From Syntrophomonadaceae bacterium (lineage in GTDB: Bacteria; Bacillota; Dethiobacteria; DTU022): DNA of 12,045 bases. Made by a program: the position numbers and the translations under genes. Location: positions 1 to 12,045 of the forward strand of contig SLHT01000088.1 in NCBI GenBank assembly GCA_007136055.1. Direction: 5' to 3'. Each line of letters opens with the position of its first letter. The first letter of the stretch is position 1. Below are positions 7,287 through 12,045 of the stretch, in pieces. The notes under the pieces are model-generated. The model had not been told where the DNA came from, did not search any database, and was given only the letters and a program-made list of their open reading frames with translations.

Positions 7287-8085
7287 CTTCCGCCACCTCC
7301 CCCTTATGCGCTGTGGGCGCTTCCTCTTCGAGCTCCTTCAGGATATGCTCTTGCACACCTTCCAGGTAACTGTCAATGTTCCAGGCCACACGGTAACCTC
7401 CGGCATCAAGTTCCAGGCCGCAGACCAGGGTTTGGTCCGTTTTAACCGAGAGATCCGGCTCATTATTTGCCCCGGATATTATTTCCCGGAGCGCTTTTTT
7501 AAGCTCTTTTATTTTTTCTGCGGGCGAATCAAAGGTTGTCTTTAATAACACCCTGTTATTATCGGAAGCAAGCGCTTCCTGCAGGGAACTGCGTTCTTCG
7601 GCGGGCAGTTTACTAATTTTATCCATAAACACTTCCCAGGTCAGTTCTTCGAGGCGGGAATCGGCCAGATCTTCGAGACAGCTCCGCGCTACCGAGCAGG
7701 CCTGCAGCCCGATACGACGGCGCAGCTCGGTAATAAAAGATTCTTTTTCACGCTCGAAGGCTTCTTCCCAGCGCTGCCTGGTTTCCCCGACTTCGCGGCG
7801 GGCTTCTTCGAGCATTTTCTGCTTCTCTTTATCGGCAGCCTTGCGAACCTCTTCTTTAATCTCTTCTTCCTTTTCTTCAAGTTCTTCTTTTTTTTCAACA
7901 TAAGTTCGCGATTCTTCTTCGGCTTCCCGCTTTTTAGCTGCCGCGTCTTCTTCCCGCTGCATTATCTTCTGTTCGCGATCGTCCATGGCCTGGATAATCG
8001 GACCGTAAAGGAAGCGCCGTAGCAGAAAGACCAGGACTATGAAATTGATAATCTGAAATATTACCGTATACCAATTAATTATCAT
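7267..8085 (-). CDS. atpF: N-ATPase subunit b with delta-like C-terminal domain
   Basis: The 272-residue protein is about 100 residues longer than an ordinary b subunit. Residues 4-24 form one N-terminal membrane helix (NWYTVIFQIINFIVLVFLL). A long highly charged coiled coil follows to about residue 125, the peripheral stalk. Residues 170-250 resemble the end of subunit delta: ALASDNNRVLLKTTFDSP, then TLVCGLELDAGGYRVAWNIDSYLEG, like the LIGG...GS..G.L pattern of delta. The operon has no separate atpH, so this domain probably caps F1 in its place, as is known for N-ATPases. I chose ATG at 8085 (GGGAGA Shine-Dalgarno, 6-7 nt away). A start further upstream, at 8160, would add 25 residues that overlap atpE and lack an RBS. 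Confidence 0.93.
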   Translation of the reverse strand: MIINWYTVIFQIINFIVLVFLLRRFLYGPIIQAMDDREQKIMQREEDAAAKKREAEEESRTYVEKKEELEEKEEEIKEEVRKAADKEKQKMLEEARREVGETRQRWEEAFEREKESFITELRRRIGLQACSVARSCLEDLADSRLEELTWEVFMDKISKLPAEERSSLQEALASDNNRVLLKTTFDSPAEKIKELKKALREIISGANNEPDLSVKTDQTLVCGLELDAGGYRVAWNIDSYLEGVQEHILKELEEEAPTAHKGEVAEGGQTES

Positions 8086-8125
8086 AGTTATTCTCCCATG
8101 TATAAAGCTTTTGCCGCCAACATTC

Positions 8126-8392
8126 TTACTGGAGAAAATAGTTCCAAAAAGGGTTGGCAAAGATAAGAATCATGGTCACCACAAAACAGTAAATTGCAGT
8201 CGACTCGATCATGGCCAGGCCGACAAAGAGAGTCCGGGTAATGGTGTTGGCCTCGTCAGGCTGCTGGGCAATCGAACTTAAAGCCTGGGCAACGGCACGG
8301 CCCTGTCCGAGGGCCGGTCCGAACGAACCGAAGGCGATAGTCAAACCGGCAGTGGCAATCGAGATGATACCGACTAAGCTTAAGCTATCCAT
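8126..8392 (-). CDS. atpE: N-ATPase F0 subunit c, Na+-binding type
   Basis: The 88-residue hairpin proteolipid forms the rotor ring. Helix 1 (about 5-40) contains GPALGQG with Q30. The polar loop is AQQPDE (42-47). Helix 2 (about 52-80) contains IESTAIY, giving E63, S64, T65 and Y68. These correspond to Q32, E65, S66, T67 and Y70 of the Ilyobacter tartaricus Na+ ring, so Na+ specificity is strongly suggested. ATG at 8392 lies one base after the atpB stop, with AAGGAGAG 7 nt upstream inside the atpB end. A longer frame reaching 8470 adds 26 basic residues unlike any c subunit and was not used. Confidence 0.96.
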   Translation of the reverse strand: MDSLSLVGIISIATAGLTIAFGSFGPALGQGRAVAQALSSIAQQPDEANTITRTLFVGLAMIESTAIYCFVVTMILIFANPFWNYFLQ

Positions 8393-8393
8393 G

Positions 8394-9086
8394 TTATTTC
8401 TCTCCTTTTTTCTGTATTTCCTCGTGCGCCTGGCTGGCCGAGGCGATATAAACCATGGCCAGAATGGCAAATATGTAAGCCTGGATTAAACCGGTGAGGA
8501 GACCGAGAGCCTGCATGACCACCGGGAAGATCAGCGGGGTAATCGTCAGCAGGATAGCAACAATAATAGTCCCGCTCATTATATTGCCATAAAGACGGAC
8601 GGCCAGGGCCAGGGTGCGGCTCAACTCGCCAATGATGTTGAAGGGCAGCATAAAGAACGTGGGCTGGATATACTGAAGCAGGTAGTTTATAATGCCCTGC
8701 CTGGCGATTCCGAATACCGGCACGGCAATAAAAACACTGATCGCCAGCGCCGCCGTAGTAGAAAGCGATCCGGTAGGCGGTGTAAAGCCGGGTACGATAC
8801 CCAGGATATTGGAGACGGCGATATAGATAAAAAGGGTACCGATAAAGGGCAGGTACGGGCCCGGTTCCTGGCGGCTCACTTCGCGGATCTGCCCATTAAT
8901 CGCGTTTATCAGCACCTCGAGGAGATTCTGCCAGCGCGACAACTGCCCCTGGCTGGTAAGCTTCCGGGTAACCAGCCAGGAGCCGAGGGTCAGCAGGAAC
9001 ATTACCAACCAGGTAAAAAAGATGGTGGAGTTAATTACAAGCCAGCTCCATTGAAAAAGAACAATTTCATCGGGATTGATAGTCAA
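8394..9086 (-). CDS. atpB: N-ATPase F0 subunit a
   Basis: The 230-residue membrane protein forms the stator ion channel next to the c ring. It has five or six hydrophobic helices, roughly at 18-40, 80-100, 110-128, 140-158, 168-190 and 192-216. The essential stator arginine is R164 in LALAVRLYGNIMSG (159-172), and Q202 in LIQAYIF matches the conserved Gln of the last helix. ELSR (154-157) and NILGIVPGFTPPTGS (93-107) are also typical. The start is TTG at 9086, with AAGGAGG about 10 nt upstream. The gene follows a 112-nt gap after atpR and runs straight into atpE. Confidence 0.95.
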   Translation of the reverse strand: MTINPDEIVLFQWSWLVINSTIFFTWLVMFLLTLGSWLVTRKLTSQGQLSRWQNLLEVLINAINGQIREVSRQEPGPYLPFIGTLFIYIAVSNILGIVPGFTPPTGSLSTTAALAISVFIAVPVFGIARQGIINYLLQYIQPTFFMLPFNIIGELSRTLALAVRLYGNIMSGTIIVAILLTITPLIFPVVMQALGLLTGLIQAYIFAILAMVYIASASQAHEEIQKKGEK

Positions 9087-9198
9087 GTTGGCACAACCTC
9101 CTTTCTTTGTTCGCAGGATTTGCAGCTGCTGTGTATTCCCCTTTCCATGCTATATGCCGTGGTGAGGGAAATGCTGCTCTTCCCTTCCTCCCTCTTCT

Positions 9199-9504
9199 CT
9201 AAACCGGCTTCAATTTGCCGGTTAAAACAGTGCGGGCTACCAGGAAACCGGCCAGGGCTGCCAGCAGATAAGGCCAGTCTACACTCAGCAGAAAGTAAAA
9301 AGCCCCCATTACAACCGCGGTCCGAATAATAAAACTGGCCACCGAAAACAGGTACGGCTTATCGCTTACGGCGATCTTCTGCACCGTCCACCAGAGACCG
9401 CCAAAGAAAAAACCCCCGAGAACTAGACCGGCCAAAAAGGCCGGGACCAGGTAAACCACGAAAAAGATAATATATCCGGCCCCTCTCCATTGTTTATCTG
9501 TCAA
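9199..9504 (-). CDS. atpR: N-ATPase accessory membrane protein AtpR
   Basis: This 101-residue protein has three membrane helices (about 9-36, 52-72 and 77-92). The first ends in the characteristic GGFFFGGLWWTVQ (30-42), and the second carries an Arg inside the membrane, R61 in SFIIRTAVVMG. This Arg is the mark of the AtpR family, found only in N-ATPase operons; it has been suggested to interact with the c-subunit carboxylate during ring assembly, though I state that from memory. The start is TTG at 9504, 13 nt after the atpQ stop, with only a weak Shine-Dalgarno sequence, so translation probably depends on coupling to atpQ. Its place between atpQ and atpB is the usual one. Confidence 0.9.
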   Translation of the reverse strand: MTDKQWRGAGYIIFFVVYLVPAFLAGLVLGGFFFGGLWWTVQKIAVSDKPYLFSVASFIIRTAVVMGAFYFLLSVDWPYLLAALAGFLVARTVLTGKLKPV

Positions 9505-9517
9505 TCAGCGTTTCAGA

Positions 9518-9856
9518 TCAGTCACCGCTGCTGTCATCTTGATCATTTGTTTTATCAACCTGGTGCATCTCTTTGTTTATCCAGTACCAGGCATTCATGC
9601 AGCCGATAATCAGGCCGATAAAGAGAAATGTTAAGGTCCAGGAGTAAGTGCCGGGCCAGTTTCGGTCAATCCAGATTCCGATTACCACCCCGATCAGGGT
9701 AGTAATGGCGATGGTCCAGCCGACCATGCCAAAGGTGCCCAACCCGAACCATACACTGCGGTCGCGGGTGCGGCGGGCCTTGATCCGCCGGGCCGCTTTT
9801 TTACCGACCGTTCCCGGCAGGTTTTTACCTTTGTCTTCTTTCTCCTTACTGCTCAA
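9518..9856 (-). CDS. atpQ: N-ATPase accessory membrane protein AtpQ (AtpI/gene 1-like)
   Basis: The 112-residue protein has a basic N-terminal tail (KKAARRIKARRTRDR, 19-33) and two membrane helices (about 41-63 and 72-94). The stretch GWTIAITTLIGVVIGIWIDR (46-65) matches the AtpI/ATPase gene 1 pattern, with an Asp-Arg just after helix 1. The acidic tail DQDDSSGD ends it. AtpI-type proteins are thought to help c-ring assembly or handle Mg2+; in N-ATPase operons this member is called AtpQ. The start is TTG at 9856, overlapping the atpC stop by 4 nt (TTGA), with GGGAGGGG upstream, so it is translationally coupled to atpC. Confidence 0.88.
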   Translation of the reverse strand: MSSKEKEDKGKNLPGTVGKKAARRIKARRTRDRSVWFGLGTFGMVGWTIAITTLIGVVIGIWIDRNWPGTYSWTLTFLFIGLIIGCMNAWYWINKEMHQVDKTNDQDDSSGD

Positions 9857-10245
9857 CTCCGTTCCCCTCCCAGGCGGCTAAAACGCCTTAGAGTATCAAC
9901 TTCCAGGCGGGACATTACCGCCCGCGATTTTTTCTCGTTTTCACCCAATACTTTCAACTCGCTCTCGACCAGTTCCTCCAGGTACTCCAGGTTGTCTCCG
10001 GGAACCGCCCGCGAAGCGGAAACATAAACCCGGTCACCCTGTTTGACCAGGATCCCGTCGTCGAGGGCCAGGAAACTTTCTTCGCCGGCAGGTGTAACAT
10101 AGGAAAAGATTCCGGGCACCAGGGCAGCTACAAAATCGATATGACGCGGCAGCAGGGTAAAATAACCGTTTTCGGCTTCGGCGGTTATCCTGCCCACCTC
10201 CTCTTCGAGTAATACTTTGTCCGGAAGCAGGATTTTCAGGTTCAT
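9853..10245 (-). CDS. atpC: N-ATPase F1 subunit epsilon
   Basis: The 130-residue subunit belongs to the central stalk. It has the N-terminal beta-sandwich with NGYFTLLPRHIDFVAALVPG (26-45), then DDGILVKQGDRVYVSA (62-77), and a helical C-terminal part from about 84. I chose ATG at 10245 because AAGGAG lies 8 nt upstream; a GTG at 10254 would overlap that site. The second gene of the operon, 22 nt after atpD, is the N-ATPase place for epsilon, next to beta at the 5' end instead of at the 3' end as in many standard operons. Confidence 0.95.
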   Translation of the reverse strand: MNLKILLPDKVLLEEEVGRITAEAENGYFTLLPRHIDFVAALVPGIFSYVTPAGEESFLALDDGILVKQGDRVYVSASRAVPGDNLEYLEELVESELKVLGENEKKSRAVMSRLEVDTLRRFSRLGGERS

Positions 10246-10267
10246 CTTAAACACTCCTTAACTATGT

Positions 10268-11782
10268 TTATGCTTGCTCAGGATTTTCCTTATCTTCAGC
10301 CTCCTGATCCTTTTCTTTAGGATTTTCTTCAGCTTTTACGGGTCCCTCACGCTCTTTTTCTTCCGGTTCTTTTTCTGCAGGTTCTTTTTCCTCAGTTTTA
10401 GTGCCGGTTTTTTTCTTGATCTCGCTGATTTTGCCGAGCATGTAAAGATCACCCTCGGAACGATCGGAAAACTCATCGTTAAGGATCCGTTCACAGCCGT
10501 CGAGAGCATCTTCAAGTTCAACTACCTTTCCCGCCATACCCGTAAACTGCTCGGTGGTAACGAAGGGCTGGGTCAGGAAACGTTCCAGGCGGCGGGCCCG
10601 GTTAACAACATGTCGGTCCTCTTGGGAGAGTTCCTCCAGGCCTAGCATGGCAATGATGTCTTTTAACTCTTCATACTGGGCCAGGCTGCTGCGCACCTCC
10701 TGGGCTATCTTGTAGTGCCGCTCACCGACAACCAGGGGCGTGAGCATTTTCGACCAGGAACGCAGGGGATCGACAGCGGGATACAAACCTTCGCTGGCCC
10801 GCTTGCGTGAAAGGATAATCGACGCAGACAGGTGGGCAAAGGTATGCGTGGCCGATGGATCGGTAAAATCGTCGGCCGGCACATAAACGGCCTGGATCGA
10901 AGTGATCGCTCCCGTGGCCGTATTCGATATGCGCTCCTGCAATCCCGCAATTTCAGTAGCCAGGGTCGGCTGATAACCAACCCTTGAAGGCATCTTGCCG
11001 AGCAATCCGGACATCTCGGAGCCGGCCTGAACAAAGCGGAAAATATTGTCGATCAGCAACAATACATCCTGCCTGGCTTCATCCCTAAAGTATTCGGCCA
11101 TGGTCAGGGCAGAGTGTCCCACCAGGAAGCGTGCCCCGGGAGGTTCATTCATCTGGCCGAAAACCATCACCGTATTGTCAAGAACGCCGGCTTCCTGGAT
11201 ATCGCGGTAGAGCTCTTCAGCTTCGCGCGAGCGTTCGCCGATGCCGCAGAAAATACTGACACCCTCGTACTTGCCGACGGTATTATTAATCAGTTCGGTG
11301 ATCAGGACGGTCTTGCCCACCCCGGCGCCGCCAAAAAGACCGGCTTTACCACCCCGCTCCAGGGGGGTCAGCAGATCAATCGCCTTGATCCCGGTCTCGA
11401 AAATTTCCGCTGTCGTCACCCGGCGGGATATTGAGGCAGGAGGCTGGTGAATACCGCGGGTTTCGGCATCGGTCAACAGCTCTTTATCGTCAATTGTATC
11501 GCCGAAGACGTTAAATATCCGGCCTAACACCTGTTTGCCTACCGGAACGCGGATCATATCATTGCTGTTGATAACCGGATCGCCGCGGCGCAGGCCGCGG
11601 GTCGGTGAAAGGGCTATGCCGCGGGTTACGCCCCCTTCGAGGTGGGAGACAACCTCGACCACTATTTCGCCTTCCGGACCCGCTTCCAGCTTGGTTTGCA
11701 GCGAAGGGGTCTTACCGGGAAATATGACATCAACTACGCTGCCACGGACAGCTACAATCTTGCCCCTGTTTTTTTCTTCCAT
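10268..11782 (-). CDS. atpD: N-ATPase F1 subunit beta, catalytic
   Basis: The 504-residue beta subunit makes or splits ATP. Numbered from the ATG at 11782, it shows the P-loop GGAGVGKT (151-158), the catalytic Glu in CGIGERSREAEE (E183), Walker B LLLIDNIFRF (242-251), LSRKRASEGLYPAVDPL (324-340) and EELSQED (383-389) in place of the usual DELSEED. The ATG has AGGAG about 10 nt upstream. A GTG at 11809 would add nine residues and place the start before that Shine-Dalgarno site, so I did not use it. Past the normal end (about residue 455) there is a tail of some 45 residues made almost only of Lys, Glu and Pro (TEEKEPAEKEPEEKE and so on), unusual for beta. It is the first gene of the operon. 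Confidence 0.96.
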   Translation of the reverse strand: MEEKNRGKIVAVRGSVVDVIFPGKTPSLQTKLEAGPEGEIVVEVVSHLEGGVTRGIALSPTRGLRRGDPVINSNDMIRVPVGKQVLGRIFNVFGDTIDDKELLTDAETRGIHQPPASISRRVTTAEIFETGIKAIDLLTPLERGGKAGLFGGAGVGKTVLITELINNTVGKYEGVSIFCGIGERSREAEELYRDIQEAGVLDNTVMVFGQMNEPPGARFLVGHSALTMAEYFRDEARQDVLLLIDNIFRFVQAGSEMSGLLGKMPSRVGYQPTLATEIAGLQERISNTATGAITSIQAVYVPADDFTDPSATHTFAHLSASIILSRKRASEGLYPAVDPLRSWSKMLTPLVVGERHYKIAQEVRSSLAQYEELKDIIAMLGLEELSQEDRHVVNRARRLERFLTQPFVTTEQFTGMAGKVVELEDALDGCERILNDEFSDRSEGDLYMLGKISEIKKKTGTKTEEKEPAEKEPEEKEREGPVKAEENPKEKDQEAEDKENPEQA

Positions 11783-11808
11783 CAGTTCAATACTCCTGTT
11801 TACCAGCA

Positions 11809-11834
11809 CAGGGGAGATAAGTTTTGTCCCCCTG
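11809..11834 (-). promoter_or_regulatory. Hairpin in the atpD leader
   Basis: CAGGGG (11829-11834) and CCCCTG (11809-11814) form a perfect 6-bp GC stem, about a dozen bases before the atpD Shine-Dalgarno sequence. A further CCAG/CTGG pairing (with CTGG at 11802-11805) could extend it on the outside in an alternative fold. No T run follows on the minus strand, so it is not a terminator. It could stabilise the mRNA or affect initiation. Confidence 0.4.
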
Positions 11835-12008
11835 GGATTAAACTTTTTAAGCTATTGGAGAAGCTTTAATAATATATTGGCTAAAAATATCTTTATCCCT
11901 CCATATCCGTTAAAATTTGTGGTAATTACCTGTGCATTGTTTCCAAACCGGAACCATGGGAGGTAAAAAGATCCAATAATTTTTTTTAAAAAAATATTGA
12001 AAAAACTA

Positions 12009-12037
12009 TTGACAAGTTCATAGTCCCATGCTATTAT
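12009..12037 (+). promoter_or_regulatory. Strong sigma-A promoter reading out of the window
   Basis: A perfect TTGACA (12009-12014) and TATTAT (12032-12037) are separated by exactly 17 nt, with an upstream TG (TGCTATTAT) as an extended -10. It is the only convincing plus-strand signal in the window. The gene it serves lies beyond the right edge. Confidence 0.75.
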
Positions 12038-12045
12038 ACTTATTA

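Larger units (their letters stand above)
11783..12045. other. Intergenic region between atpD and the gene beyond the right edge
   Basis: No gene is seen here. On the minus side it holds the atpD leader, with a hairpin and the Shine-Dalgarno sequence (AGGAG at 11793-11797). On the plus side it holds an outward promoter at the edge. A perfect 10-bp palindrome, GGTAATTACC, lies at 11921-11930 and could be a regulator site. A very AT-rich tract runs at about 11977-12005. I find no strong minus-strand sigma-A promoter for atpD. The best candidate, TTAACG with a 16-nt spacer and GATATT, matches only 4 of 6 bases in each box. Confidence 0.5.

Noticed and set aside
6679..7545. 288-codon plus-strand open frame
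   Set aside because: It is antisense to atpA and the end of atpF, both certain genes, and reads as Ser/Pro/Arg-rich text with no family motif or ribosome binding site.
8086..8160. Longer N-terminus for subunit b starting at 8160
   Set aside because: It would overlap the atpE end and put 25 residues before the membrane helix; the ATG at 8085 has its own ribosome binding site.
8393..8470. Longer N-terminus for subunit c starting at 8470
   Set aside because: The added 26 residues are basic, overlap the atpB end and are unlike any c subunit; the ATG at 8392 has a good Shine-Dalgarno sequence.
1..12045. CRISPR array, tRNA or rRNA genes, transposase, attachment site
   Set aside because: No regular spaced repeats, cloverleaf, rRNA blocks, transposase or integrase motifs were found on either strand.

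Overview
The window carries a complete N-ATPase operon (the alternative, typically Na+-translocating F-type ATPase) on the minus strand. Downstream in the same direction is a three-gene tungsten/aldehyde cluster: an AOR-family oxidoreductase, a MoaD/ThiS-like protein and a class III aminotransferase. At the left edge is the start of a gene for a secreted protein, preceded by a cyclic-di-GMP-I (GEMM-I) riboswitch. Every gene I can support reads right to left. The only rightward signal is a strong sigma-A-type promoter at the extreme right edge.

The organism is probably an anaerobic bacterium, most likely a clostridia-like Firmicute. The reasons are strong GGAGG-type ribosome binding sites, frequent TTG and GTG starts, a tungsten-type aldehyde ferredoxin oxidoreductase, a Na+-type F0 c subunit and a GEMM-I riboswitch. 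This is inference; no 16S or other taxonomic marker is present.

Layout in transcription order. 12045-11783: intergenic region with the outward promoter and a structured atpD leader. 11782-4584: atpD (beta), atpC (epsilon), atpQ, atpR, atpB (a), atpE (c), atpF (b with a delta-like C-terminus), atpA (alpha), atpG (gamma). This is the N-ATPase order. There is no separate atpH (delta), and two small membrane proteins, AtpQ and AtpR, are present. The genes are tightly packed (a 4-nt overlap, a 1-nt gap, a 20-nt overlap), except for a 112-nt gap before atpB and a 204-nt gap between atpA and atpG. 4465-875: AOR, MoaD-like, aminotransferase. 801-1: promoter, riboswitch, terminator/RBS switch and the 5' part of a secreted-protein gene that runs off the window.

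How the parts may work together (inference): the aminotransferase could turn an amine into an aldehyde, which AOR would oxidise to the acid while reducing ferredoxin, with the MoaD-like protein supplying sulfur for the metal-pterin cofactor. The N-ATPase would couple a Na+ gradient to ATP synthesis or hydrolysis. The riboswitch gene is a separate unit that ties a cell-surface or exported protein to c-di-GMP. The least explained stretch is the 204-nt atpA-atpG gap, which holds protein-like frames broken by a shift.
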